Shown here: in pieces, positions 33,485 through 41,877 of the stretch
How the letters are laid out: every line of letters starts with the position of its first letter
Position numbering within the stretch: the first letter of the stretch is position 1
Assembly: GCF_048381675.1 (NCBI RefSeq)
Contig: NZ_JBLWIS010000001.1
Coordinates: forward strand, 248,001-312,000
Reading direction: 5' to 3'
Source: Advenella sp048381675
Lineage (GTDB): Bacteria; Pseudomonadota; Gammaproteobacteria; Burkholderiales; Burkholderiaceae_B
DNA: 64,000 nucleotides
Position numbers and translations under genes: made by a program
Notes under the pieces: model-generated
The model's input: only the letters and a program-made list of their open reading frames with translations
The model's database searches: none
Told to the model about the DNA's origin: nothing

Positions 33485-35227
33485 TTATTTATCCAGGCGT
33501 AAAAGAAGGAAAACCTCATCTTTTTCGGATTTGCGTGAGCCTTGCCAAAGCACGCTGGCATTGTCGGTATACGGCAGGGTTTGTTCTTCCAGGTTTTTGC
33601 GTGCGGATTGCAGCAAAACCAGCTTGCAAGCCGAGTCATAGGTAAAGGAGATATTGTCAAAAACCCGGAAGGCGGCACGTTGGCCCAGGCCAAGACCGTG
33701 CTCGCGCACGCACTCACCCGGTTTTACATGGGTATCCATCACTTGTGCAAGCTCGTGGGAAACCTGTTTGTAACTGCGGTTGTAGTTAATCGAAGGAAGC
33801 CATAGTAATGCCAGTAACAACCAGGTGCAGGTAAGGCCGGCAGCCGATAATATCAGGCCTCGCCATAAGGCTTGTGGATTGACGCGCAGTCGCCACGATA
33901 CCATCGAATACCAGAGTATGCAGACAGCGATGGAGGCAATGACAGTCAGTGGTGAGATTTGCGGCTCATAGCCGGTCAAAAGGCGGGTAATATTGTGATT
34001 GATTTGTTGGGGCCAGCCAAAATGAAGGGCAATCCATCCAAGCCAGACTGCAATCATGGACAACGAGAGGACCATGATAGAGAACCAGTCCTGGGTATTG
34101 ATAATGTCACGGCGCAGGGTTGGAATGGACATGGCAGCCAGTACCGCAAATGGAACGGTAAGCATGGCATATTCAGGCTCAAAGGCGTTGTTGACCAGGG
34201 CGATGGTTAAAAAACTGCCCAGGACCAGTGTGCCTGGTATGAAAATATGGGGAGCACGGAGCCACTTGCGCCAGTTCCAGAGGGCGATCAGGGCAAATGG
34301 CCAGGTTGGCCAGGTAAACCAGAGCAGGTCCCTGAGCGATTTGAAGAAAAATCGTGGGCTGCTGAACCCGAACGAAGAGTAATTCCAGTATAGCCAGCTT
34401 GAGGTCCAATAAGGGTTGCTTGCCTTGGCAGGAATAAACCAGGCTAAAAAGCAGCCCGCACCCAGTGCAAGGGTAATCAGGAAAGCCCTTTTGTCGCGGG
34501 CAGTGTAAACTTTGGACAGCAGGGCGCAGGCAATTACGAATAGAATGGGGGTGGCACCAATAAAGCCATGGGTCAGCAGCGTGCCAGCCAGGGCCAGGCC
34601 AAGAATAATACTGCCCTGTATGGGGTGGTCCAGCATTCTGGCCAGGCCATAAAAGGCAATGGCAAACAGGGCCAGAATCAGGGGGAACGAGGAAGTTTCG
34701 TGAATCGGGATGATAATGCCGATGGTTGCAATGATGAACAGGAATGCAACATCAGCAAGCATGCGGCCATAATCGCGCGGGTGCGGTTCGCCGCCAAAAG
34801 GCAATGGCAGTGGCTGGCATTCTGGCCGGCGAGCCAATAAATAGGTGCCGTGCCATACTCCCCACAAAAGCAGGAAGAAGTAAAGGAAATTGGGCAGGCG
34901 TGCTGCGGTGATTTGGGCGCTTAAAGGATCGGTGAACAAACCAAATAAAGGGCTGAACAGGGCAATGAAAATGGCGCCAATCCAGGTGGTAAGCGGACCT
35001 TCCTGGGCAAAAGCAAAGTTGCCAATTTGTGGCAATAGCCATGCTGATTCGCGATAGGCATCAAGCATGGTGGCCAGGCCGGTCAGGTCATCGGTTTTCC
35101 AGGGGTCACGAAAAAAAAGTCCGGCAAAAATATACAGCACCCCGACAATCAGCAAGGCGACACGGGGAAGTTTGCGTGTGGCCGGTTCGGTCAGGCGGGC
35201 AGGGGTGGTTTGTTGGAGTAAGGACAC
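33485..35227 (-). CDS. GT39/ArnT-like polytopic membrane glycosyltransferase
   Basis: A 580-residue protein with about eleven to twelve hydrophobic helices. FFRDPWKTDDLTGLATMLDA in the first extracytoplasmic loop holds the acidic pair expected of GT-C enzymes that use polyprenyl-phosphate sugars (ArnT, PMT). The C-terminal 100 residues form a soluble periplasmic part. Donor and acceptor cannot be read; lipid A or a protein are possible. It starts the GT39-MATE-MFS unit on the minus strand. Confidence 0.7.
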   Translation of the reverse strand: MSLLQQTTPARLTEPATRKLPRVALLIVGVLYIFAGLFFRDPWKTDDLTGLATMLDAYRESAWLLPQIGNFAFAQEGPLTTWIGAIFIALFSPLFGLFTDPLSAQITAARLPNFLYFFLLLWGVWHGTYLLARRPECQPLPLPFGGEPHPRDYGRMLADVAFLFIIATIGIIIPIHETSSFPLILALFAIAFYGLARMLDHPIQGSIILGLALAGTLLTHGFIGATPILFVIACALLSKVYTARDKRAFLITLALGAGCFLAWFIPAKASNPYWTSSWLYWNYSSFGFSSPRFFFKSLRDLLWFTWPTWPFALIALWNWRKWLRAPHIFIPGTLVLGSFLTIALVNNAFEPEYAMLTVPFAVLAAMSIPTLRRDIINTQDWFSIMVLSLSMIAVWLGWIALHFGWPQQINHNITRLLTGYEPQISPLTVIASIAVCILWYSMVSWRLRVNPQALWRGLILSAAGLTCTWLLLALLWLPSINYNRSYKQVSHELAQVMDTHVKPGECVREHGLGLGQRAAFRVFDNISFTYDSACKLVLLQSARKNLEEQTLPYTDNASVLWQGSRKSEKDEVFLLLRLDK

Positions 35228-35287
35228 AGAATGCAGAATATTAGTAGAGTTGGATTTAGCAATCGGATTGAACGCTTATTAGACCAT

Positions 35288-35322
35288 AAAAAAAGCAGCC
35301 TTTATCAAGGGCTGCTTTTTTT
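35288..35322. terminator. Rho-independent terminator after rpmE2
   Basis: AAAAAAAGCAGCC pairs with GGCTGCTTTTTTT around TTTATCAAG. It ends the rpmE2 transcript before the GT39 unit. Confidence 0.88.
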
Positions 35323-35361
35323 GAAAAAAATCTGCTTGGGCAAATAAATTTGCCGTGATGC

Positions 35362-35628
35362 TTAAGAAGATTTTTTCAATGTACCTGCTGTACGTGCGAA
35401 GCGGGCACGGAACTTTTCAACACGGCCGGTTTCAACAATACGTGTTTGTGCGCCTGTGTAGAATGGGTGAGATTCTGATGTTACGTCACATTTGAACAAT
35501 GGGTATGTTTTGCCATCAAGTTCAATGGTTTCACGAGTGTTAACGGTTGAACGTGTGATGAATTTAGAACCGGTTTGCAAGTCGACGAAAACGACTTCGC
35601 GGTAATCTGGGTGAATACCTTCTTTCAT
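35362..35628 (-). CDS. rpmE2: 50S ribosomal protein L31 type B
   Basis: An 88-residue protein. MKEGIHPDYREVVFVDLQTG and SHPFYTGAQTRIVETGRVEK are L31. The zinc-binding CxxC motif is absent, which marks the type B (zinc-independent) form that replaces L31 when zinc is scarce in many bacteria. The start at 35628 is chosen because AAGGAAA lies upstream; the frame is open 25 codons further. It is a single gene with its own terminator. Confidence 0.93.
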   Translation of the reverse strand: MKEGIHPDYREVVFVDLQTGSKFITRSTVNTRETIELDGKTYPLFKCDVTSESHPFYTGAQTRIVETGRVEKFRARFARTAGTLKKSS

Positions 35629-35805
35629 GGGGTTTCCTTGGTTAAACGGGTCGCCAGCTCTCAGTCTTTCCTGAAAGCAACGTATCCAAAAAATCAGGAG
35701 CAAATTTTACCATAAATTTAATGATTGCCAGCTATTTGCCAATTTGTGGCCAGACCTTGACGGGGCATGGCGGGCAATCCAGTAGTGAATTTGCAACAGT
35801 ATGAC

Positions 35806-36126
35806 TCAGGAAGAATGAATCGACATGCCTGGAAGGTCTACCACCACGCGCATGGAGTCAAGCGCCAGGGCGTAATGACGGGCCAGTTCTTCAGCGGCTT
35901 CTTCGTTGTCGCTTAACCAGTCATGGCCAAGGGTGTCGGTAATGGCCAGGATGCGATCCAGCAAAAGCACTTTGCCACTGGGTCTCAAGGGTTCACAACC
36001 CAGTTCTTCCCATTTGTTGGCAATCCATTCGCGGGATTTTTCCATGTTCTCGGGGCCGTGCTCGATACTGGTATTGATTTCCAGAGATTCTTTTGGGCTA
36101 AAAATAAAGGTAACATCACAGCGCAT
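35806..36126 (-). CDS. Conserved-looking hypothetical protein, 106 residues
   Basis: A soluble acidic protein of unknown family with no membrane segment and no cysteine cluster beyond two isolated Cys. GAGAGATC precedes the ATG at a normal distance, and codon use looks like its neighbours, so it is probably real. The order is rpmE2, this gene, then the large zinc-ribbon gene upstream. No function can be proposed. Confidence 0.6.
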   Translation of the reverse strand: MRCDVTFIFSPKESLEINTSIEHGPENMEKSREWIANKWEELGCEPLRPSGKVLLLDRILAITDTLGHDWLSDNEEAAEELARHYALALDSMRVVVDLPGMSIHSS

Positions 36127-36216
36127 ATTGATCTCTCACGTTTAATGGGTGGTAAAGAAGTTAACCATAGTCACTATATATGAGTTTAACCGTCATGTGA
36201 ATGACAATTAAGCCGT

Positions 36217-36252
36217 AAAACCTTCTTCTTCATTGCTAAGAAGAAGGTTTTT
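36217..36252. terminator. Rho-independent terminator after the 808-residue zinc-ribbon gene
   Basis: AAAACCTTCTTCTT pairs perfectly with AAGAAGAAGGTTTT around CATTGCT and is followed by a T-run. It ends the two-gene unit that starts at 39402. Confidence 0.85.
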
Positions 36253-36258
36253 TGTTGA

Positions 36259-38685
36259 TTATTTCATGCGAAAGACATTGCCAGTTGCTGTATATTGATA
36301 TCCCTCTCCCCGCCTCAATAAAATATAGTCAGCCCCATACTTAGGTCCATCCTTCCCTTCAGATTTGTCACGTGCAATTAGCTTGATGCCATTGGGGAAC
36401 CACTTGTGTTTTTCAATGATAAGTGTACGCTCTACCGGATCAAATACACAGCCGGAAATACTGTAATCTGACGCTTTTAGCGTTGTGTGTTTTTCCCCAA
36501 GGCCCATATAAAATCCACAGGTGTTTGCATCTATTATTTTAATGGCAACATCAATATATTGATCATAACCTGGTTTTTGTTGCCAATAGCCCTCAAACCA
36601 TTTGGCCTTTATGTTCATTTTCGTGTTGCCCAGATGGATGATTGTAAGCTTTTGGGTTACCTTAAATTCCTGCGTCAGTACAGGCGTACCCTTGAAATTG
36701 TTATCGCCTTTGTTCCATACACGAAGTTGGGTAGGAATGCCTGCCTGTATATAGCCTAAGATAGTGGCGTTAAAAGATACACGCCCTTGCTTATCTAGTA
36801 CTGCTGTCCATCCTTCCTTTATAGATTCGCCAGGACGTGATAACGTGACAGTGTAGCCAGCATATTTACTCTTTCCACCGTTAGGAATGTCTTCAATAAT
36901 TTCAAATTCCAGTGGTGCGTTAAGCGTGTCCCGCAGCGCTTTGGCATTGTTACTGAGGCTCTTACGGGCATCGTAGTGTATCCGCTGTACGACATCCGCT
37001 AAGACAGGCTGGAGTTGTTTCCCTAAGCGTGCCACGTATTGTTCAATGGCATACAGCTTGGCAGCGTCTGTTTCAGGTAAAAGTCCTGTGGTGTAAGCGT
37101 GAAGTCCAGCCTGATTGGTCGCGACATGCTGCTCTTCCGGATTGTCGAAGAAGTAACGGGCGCTGAAATTTTCCATGATTGCACGGAGCGCAGTGTTGAA
37201 CTTTTTCGGGTCGTCCCCCCGATTTTTATAAAGCCTGATGATTTTTTCGTACCACTCGGCGTCTGTCCATGGATGGATTTCTTCGTTATAGGCAATGACA
37301 ACCTTAAACAGTGCATCTTTGTAGGTCTGGTCGGCTGCAATCATAAATTTGTTAAGGGAATAATCCAGCGCAATAACCCCTAGCATAGAGAGCTGCACCA
37401 TACCGGTAGTGATTTTTTTATAATCCAGTACCGCCGTGCCCACATTGTAGGCCAGTTTATAGGCCTCTGCTGCAACGGTTTCGGCAGATTCGTTACCTTT
37501 ATATGCCTCTATCATGGTGTCGCTTAGCGAGAGCGCAGACAAACCTAGCAGCATATGACCGCTTTTTTCCAGTACATTAGCCACTTGTGTATAACCGCTG
37601 CCTTGAGCCGCTAGCTCAGACACGTCGGTTAGCCAGCCCGTTACGTCATGTAGCAGCTCCGCACCCGGCTCGCTTAAATCGTTACTAGTGGGTCGTGTAA
37701 CACCCAAATACTCTTCAATAGATAAGTCATAATCCATGTGCATCAGTTGTAAATAAAACTGTTTCAGCAAGCTATCGCCAATTTCAATAGATAAGTCATA
37801 ATCCATTTGCATCAGTTGTAAATAAAACTTTTTCAGTAAGCTATCGCCAACTTTACCTGGCTTTCCGCTCTGTTCAAACTCGCGCAGTATGGCCAGTGCG
37901 GTTTTGTTGTCTAGAGGTTTGCTGCTAAATTTGGATAGCATGGCGTAAGGTGTGCCTGCGTTGCGCAGGGTTACGGTGCCGTAGTCGGAGAGATGGTCAG
38001 TAGTAATGACGACCACATTATCTTTTGTATTGACGATGTGATTTACCGGCTCCCATTCATCCGTTTCCGGATTGTAATATTCGGCCAGTACAGATCCTTC
38101 CTCGTTGTTAGGGTCTGTTTCACTTTCTTTATAAGGCAGGGTGAGGGTGATGAGGCCATCAAACTCGTTGCGTTCGCCGGCTGTAATGCTATAGGCCCTG
38201 CGTGTTCCACCCTCAATGCTATTACTGTCAGCAGGTAGCTCCTTCACTGTGATTTTTTCACCGCTCATTGCGTTATATGCGCCGAAATTCACCGCTACGC
38301 CGCTTTGGGTCTCAATGCTTGTCTGGCCCGCCTGCAAGGTAAAACTGTGGCTGTTGCCGATGCCACCACCCACTAGAAACCCTGGCCATCCGTAGAGCCC
38401 CACTGCGGCTACTTGGATGACAAGCAGAACGGAAAGCACGATGCAAAGCGTATTGCGTCCGCCGTTTCTTTTTGCCGGTTTGGGGTTTGTTTTTTTTGAT
38501 GCCGCAACAGGAAATATGCTGCTTTGGGACTGATCCTCGGTTTTCAATTGTGGTGGCGGCACAGGTTTTGGCTGTGCCATGGGAGCGGGATTCGCGGGCG
38601 CTTCAGGAATTGCCGTGCCGCATTGGGAACAGAAGCGGTCGCCGGTATTAAGCGCTTGGCCGCAGTTTATACAGTATTTCCACAT
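36259..38685 (-). CDS. Large zinc-ribbon, single-TM protein with Ig-like and unknown domains
   Basis: An 808-residue protein. YCINCGQALNTGDRFCSQCG is an N-terminal zinc ribbon; a proline-rich linker follows, then a TM helix at about 75-100. After it, FDGLITLTLPYKESETDPNN, VLAEYYNPETDEWEPVNHIV and VITTDHLSDYGTVTL form a domain that resembles surface proteins of Firmicutes. The central helical region contains a 23-residue tandem duplication. A long C-terminal beta-rich part ends in GNVFRMK. AAGGT lies upstream. It is 12 bases after the 234-residue gene and probably translated with it. The body should be periplasmic and the ribbon cytoplasmic. Function unknown. Confidence 0.75.
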   Translation of the reverse strand: MWKYCINCGQALNTGDRFCSQCGTAIPEAPANPAPMAQPKPVPPPQLKTEDQSQSSIFPVAASKKTNPKPAKRNGGRNTLCIVLSVLLVIQVAAVGLYGWPGFLVGGGIGNSHSFTLQAGQTSIETQSGVAVNFGAYNAMSGEKITVKELPADSNSIEGGTRRAYSITAGERNEFDGLITLTLPYKESETDPNNEEGSVLAEYYNPETDEWEPVNHIVNTKDNVVVITTDHLSDYGTVTLRNAGTPYAMLSKFSSKPLDNKTALAILREFEQSGKPGKVGDSLLKKFYLQLMQMDYDLSIEIGDSLLKQFYLQLMHMDYDLSIEEYLGVTRPTSNDLSEPGAELLHDVTGWLTDVSELAAQGSGYTQVANVLEKSGHMLLGLSALSLSDTMIEAYKGNESAETVAAEAYKLAYNVGTAVLDYKKITTGMVQLSMLGVIALDYSLNKFMIAADQTYKDALFKVVIAYNEEIHPWTDAEWYEKIIRLYKNRGDDPKKFNTALRAIMENFSARYFFDNPEEQHVATNQAGLHAYTTGLLPETDAAKLYAIEQYVARLGKQLQPVLADVVQRIHYDARKSLSNNAKALRDTLNAPLEFEIIEDIPNGGKSKYAGYTVTLSRPGESIKEGWTAVLDKQGRVSFNATILGYIQAGIPTQLRVWNKGDNNFKGTPVLTQEFKVTQKLTIIHLGNTKMNIKAKWFEGYWQQKPGYDQYIDVAIKIIDANTCGFYMGLGEKHTTLKASDYSISGCVFDPVERTLIIEKHKWFPNGIKLIARDKSEGKDGPKYGADYILLRRGEGYQYTATGNVFRMK
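37714..37851. repeat. In-frame 69-bp tandem duplication in the 808-residue gene
   Basis: Two 69-base units (37714-37782 and 37783-37851) differ at only a few positions. Each encodes 23 residues around GDSLLK(K/Q)FYLQLM(Q/H)MDYDL. The exact reading-frame-preserving period and low divergence point to a recent slippage or duplication event. Confidence 0.85.
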
Positions 38686-38697
38686 TTTTGTACCTTC

Positions 38698-39402
38698 TTA
38701 TGGTCGCACTAGCGCTACAAGCGCCGGTATCCCGTCGGGCGTATCCATCGTTCCAATGGCGTATTGTTTTCCGTTTTGCTCATAAAACTGTGTCAGGTGT
38801 ATTGTCCCCGCACCGGAAGCCCACAAACCGCTGTTTTCCCATTTGCCGTTGAACACACTGTCTTCCATGTTGCTTTTATCCAGGCGTTTTCCTTCATTGG
38901 CCAAATAACTCTCATACCAGTCAAGGGTCACGCTTAGATTCTTCGCCGTACCCGTAAGGACGATGTTAAGAAATTCCATTCCGCTTGCGTCGTACTCGTT
39001 GTTAAGGTCATGAACAATAAGCGCTTTCCAGCTCCCGGTCAGCGGGCCTATATTGTTGATGATAGTGGCATCGGATGGCACGCCTTCATAAGCCACACCT
39101 TCTGTGTACCAGAGAAAATCCCCCAAATTGGGGCGTTTCCTCGTGGATAAGCTCACGCTTGTTTCCTTTGGCGCGGGATTATGGCCGCTGTCCATAGTCA
39201 CAAGCGGGGTTTCTGTCTTAGGAGAAGGTGTGACAGGCGCTTTTTGTACCACCTGCTGCACAGGGGATTCTTTTCCTGTTGCTGGCCGCAGATTAGGCGG
39301 TATGGTTAGAATGCCTATCACAAACATCAGTAGATTGGCTGTGATAAGTATTGCAGGCAAGATTTTATGACTTCTGCCTGTAGATGGTATATGGTCTCTC
39401 AT
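38698..39402 (-). CDS. Single-TM protein sharing the C-terminal domain of the 24290 zinc-ribbon gene
   Basis: A 234-residue protein with a short basic N-terminus, a TM helix at about 15-35, a proline/threonine-rich linker, and a C-terminal domain from about residue 90. That domain (GDFLWYTEGV; GSWKALIVHD; VTLDWYESY; NMEDSVFNGKW; LTQFYEQNGKQYAIGTMDTP; DGIPALVALVRP) aligns with the 24290-25150 product along its length, including shared LDW, MED, QFY, QYA and PDG positions. It lacks a zinc ribbon, but the adjacent 808-residue gene has one. The domain is not one I can name. Confidence 0.72.
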   Translation of the reverse strand: MRDHIPSTGRSHKILPAILITANLLMFVIGILTIPPNLRPATGKESPVQQVVQKAPVTPSPKTETPLVTMDSGHNPAPKETSVSLSTRKRPNLGDFLWYTEGVAYEGVPSDATIINNIGPLTGSWKALIVHDLNNEYDASGMEFLNIVLTGTAKNLSVTLDWYESYLANEGKRLDKSNMEDSVFNGKWENSGLWASGAGTIHLTQFYEQNGKQYAIGTMDTPDGIPALVALVRP

Positions 39403-39720
39403 GGATATGCCTACAGTTTTTTCTCGGGTTACTCAGCCGTTTCGCCGATGCCATAATACTTGCTTTTTTTCTTGGTTTTTTATCAGGGTGTTGATGAGCT
39501 CCGCATGGCTGCCTGCATTGTATCTTGAAAAAAACATTTCTTGCCTGTGTTTTAGCGGTATTGGCACCGATGAATAAAACCTTGGCAGATTGCCGATTGG
39601 TTTGACCATCGTAAAGCGCAACCAGGCGGGACTTTATTCTTTGCACTTTGCTAATGTTAGGCAGTTTTGGTTTGAGCTACCTAGGGTTCCAGGATGAGTT
39701 TATAAGTTGATTTAAACAAA
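39403..39720. other. 318-base spacer between zinc-ribbon locus and radC
   Basis: No convincing gene was found. Two overlapping minus-strand frames (39365-39646, 39433-39621) lack ribosome sites and family resemblance. The stretch is the upstream region of the 234-residue gene and follows the radC stop. It may hold decayed sequence at the edge of an acquired segment. Confidence 0.4.
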
Positions 39721-40398
39721 TTAAATATGGCCGCTTTCAGCTAGTGAGACCGCTTTGTCTGCCGCTACAATCAGGTGATCTAGTAATTTGATATCGACCA
39801 GTTGCAATGCCTTCTGGATATGTTTGGTCAGGGAAATGTCGGCCATGCTGGGTTCTGGAATGCCTGAGGGGTGGTTGTGGGCAATAATGACCGCTGCTGC
39901 ATGGTGCTTCAAAGATGACTTGACAAGTTCCCTGGGGTAGACCGAGGCCTGGGAAAGAGTGCCTTGTGATATTTCTTCGCTGCAAATAAGGCGGTAGCGG
40001 GTGTCCAGATAGATGGCCATGCAGTGCTCAACCTGAAGGTGGGCCAGTTTGCTGCTGCAATAAGCCTTGACCTTATGGGGGTGATCCAGGGCATTGCGCG
40101 ATTGCAGTTCCTCTTCCAGGGAGCGTTTTGCCAGTTCATGAATAGCCAGTAACTGGCATGTTTTGGCATTACCCATGCCTTTTACCCGTTGTAGCAGGGC
40201 AATATCCGCGGCCAGCAGGTTGCGCAGTCCGCCAAATTCGTTTAGTAGCTTGGCCCCAAAATTAACGGCATCGCAGCCGCTGGTGCCGGTTCGCAGCACA
40301 ATGGCGAGCAGTTCTGGCGTAGTTAAAACTTCGGGGCCATGACTGATCAGGCGCTCTCTTGGGCGTTCCTGATCGGAAATAAAGCGATAAGTTGACAT
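39721..40398 (-). CDS. radC: RadC family JAMM-domain protein
   Basis: A 225-residue protein. The N-terminal helix-hairpin-helix part (LLQRVKGMGNAKTCQLLAIH) is followed by an MPN/JAMM domain with its metal-binding motif AVIIAHNHPSGIPEPSMAD. The once-assumed role in DNA repair is doubtful; the biochemical function is unsettled. It diverges from fkpB. radC genes sometimes lie beside mobile elements, but here the chromosomal order on the fkpB side looks normal. Confidence 0.9.
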   Translation of the reverse strand: MSTYRFISDQERPRERLISHGPEVLTTPELLAIVLRTGTSGCDAVNFGAKLLNEFGGLRNLLAADIALLQRVKGMGNAKTCQLLAIHELAKRSLEEELQSRNALDHPHKVKAYCSSKLAHLQVEHCMAIYLDTRYRLICSEEISQGTLSQASVYPRELVKSSLKHHAAAVIIAHNHPSGIPEPSMADISLTKHIQKALQLVDIKLLDHLIVAADKAVSLAESGHI

Positions 40399-40464
40399 AA
40401 CAGTTAAAATGATGATTTTCAGACACCATTAAGGTGACAGATTTTTATCGGGAAGTCAGAGAAA

Positions 40465-40920
40465 GTGAATCATATTGTCCATGCCAATTCTTATATAACC
40501 TTGCACTACCGTATTACCCTGGCTTCTGGTCCGGGTGCCGGTTCGGTGTTTATGGATACCTTTACCGGTAACCCTGCCACGCTCTTGATGGGTTCCAATC
40601 AATGGCTGCCTGCCATGGAGGCGCCATTGTTGGGCAAACAAGAAGGCGATGAATTCAGCTTTACCCTTACGGCAGCGCAGGCTTACGGGGAAAGAAACCC
40701 CGAGCTTTTGCAGCGGGTTACCAAAGCCTTGCTGGCCGAACATGCAGGTGAAAACGCCACTTTCGAAAGTGGTGACATGGTTGAATTCACGGCGCCCAAT
40801 GGGGGGCGTTACTCAGGTATTTTCAAGGAGTGGGGCGATACCTGGGCGCTGTTCGATTTCAATCACCCTCTGGCAGGCATTGACTTGAAAGTGGATGTTT
40901 CCTTGTTAGGGGTCATGTAA
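40465..40920 (+). CDS. fkpB: FKBP-type peptidyl-prolyl isomerase, SlpA-like
   Basis: A 151-residue FKBP of the SlyD/SlpA group starting at a GTG. The N-terminal half-domain (YITLHYRITLASGPGAG; FTGNPATLLMGSNQWLPAME) and the inserted flap region are recognisable; LLGKQEGDEFSFTLTAAQAY follows. It catalyses proline isomerisation or chaperones folding. Its stop overlaps the ispH start (TAATGA), the fkpB-ispH arrangement also found in E. coli. Confidence 0.88.
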   Translation: MNHIVHANSYITLHYRITLASGPGAGSVFMDTFTGNPATLLMGSNQWLPAMEAPLLGKQEGDEFSFTLTAAQAYGERNPELLQRVTKALLAEHAGENATFESGDMVEFTAPNGGRYSGIFKEWGDTWALFDFNHPLAGIDLKVDVSLLGVM

Positions 40921-41861
40921 TGACGGCAGGAATGGATATTCTTCTTGCTGAGCCCCGGGGCTTTTGTGCTGGCGTTGATCGCGCCATTGATATTGTGGTG
41001 CGTGCCCTTGAATTGCATGGTGCACCCATTTATGTCCGGCATGAAATCGTGCACAACCGTTTTGTGGTGGATTCCCTGCGCAAGCAGGGGGCCATTTTTA
41101 TCGATGAGCTTGATGAGGCGCCTGCCGGTTCAATAGTCGTATTTTCTGCGCACGGGGTTTCCAAGGCTGTGCGCCAGGAAGCCCAGGACCGTGGCTTGAA
41201 AGTATTTGATGCGACTTGTCCATTGGTTACCAAGGTGCATGTTGAAGTCAGCAAAATGCATGCCGAGGGCCGTGAAATTGTCATGATCGGGCATAAAGGG
41301 CACCCTGAAGTCGAAGGTACATTGGGGCAAGCCCAGGGGCATATGTATTTGGTGGAAACACCCGAGGATGTACAAAACCTGGTAGTTGAAAATCCGGATA
41401 ACCTGGCTTATGTTACCCAGACAACCTTGTCTGTTGATGATGCGGCAGTGGTTGCCGATGCCTTGCGCAAGCGTTTCCCCAATATTGTGGCCCCCAAGAA
41501 AGCGGATATTTGCTATGCTACGCAAAACCGTCAGGATGCCGTTAAGATCATTGCCCCAGAGTGCGATGTGTTTTTTGTGGTGGGCAGTGTAAACAGTTCA
41601 AACTCAAACCGCCTCAGGGAAGTGGCCGAGCGTTTGTCTTGCCCTGCTTACCTGATTGACGGCGCCGAGGCAATCCAGCCGGAATGGCTGGACAATGCGC
41701 GGCATATTGGTATTACGGCAGGTGCCTCTGCGCCCGAAGTGTTGGTCCAGGAAGTGATTACCCGTTTACGGGAACTGGGAGCGGTTTCGGTCAGAAAAAT
41801 ACAGGGTGCCGAGGAAAATGTTTCGTTTCCTTTGCCCAAAGAATTATCACGTAAAAAATAA
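40920..41861 (+). CDS. ispH: 4-hydroxy-3-methylbut-2-enyl diphosphate reductase
   Basis: A 313-residue 4Fe-4S enzyme that makes IPP and DMAPP in the last step of the MEP isoprenoid pathway. The three cluster cysteines are in RGFCAGVDRAI (residue 16), DATCPLVTKVH (about 100) and ADICYATQNRQ (about 198), and the substrate-binding SVNSSNSNRL is present. The start overlaps fkpB by one base and is read as a translational couple. Length and motif positions match E. coli IspH. Confidence 0.96.
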   Translation: MTAGMDILLAEPRGFCAGVDRAIDIVVRALELHGAPIYVRHEIVHNRFVVDSLRKQGAIFIDELDEAPAGSIVVFSAHGVSKAVRQEAQDRGLKVFDATCPLVTKVHVEVSKMHAEGREIVMIGHKGHPEVEGTLGQAQGHMYLVETPEDVQNLVVENPDNLAYVTQTTLSVDDAAVVADALRKRFPNIVAPKKADICYATQNRQDAVKIIAPECDVFFVVGSVNSSNSNRLREVAERLSCPAYLIDGAEAIQPEWLDNARHIGITAGASAPEVLVQEVITRLRELGAVSVRKIQGAEENVSFPLPKELSRKK

Positions 41862-41877
41862 TCAGGAGATTTTTAGG

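Noticed and set aside
39433..39621. 62- and 93-codon minus-strand ORFs in the spacer before radC
   Set aside because: They overlap one another in different frames, with no ribosome site and no recognised motif.
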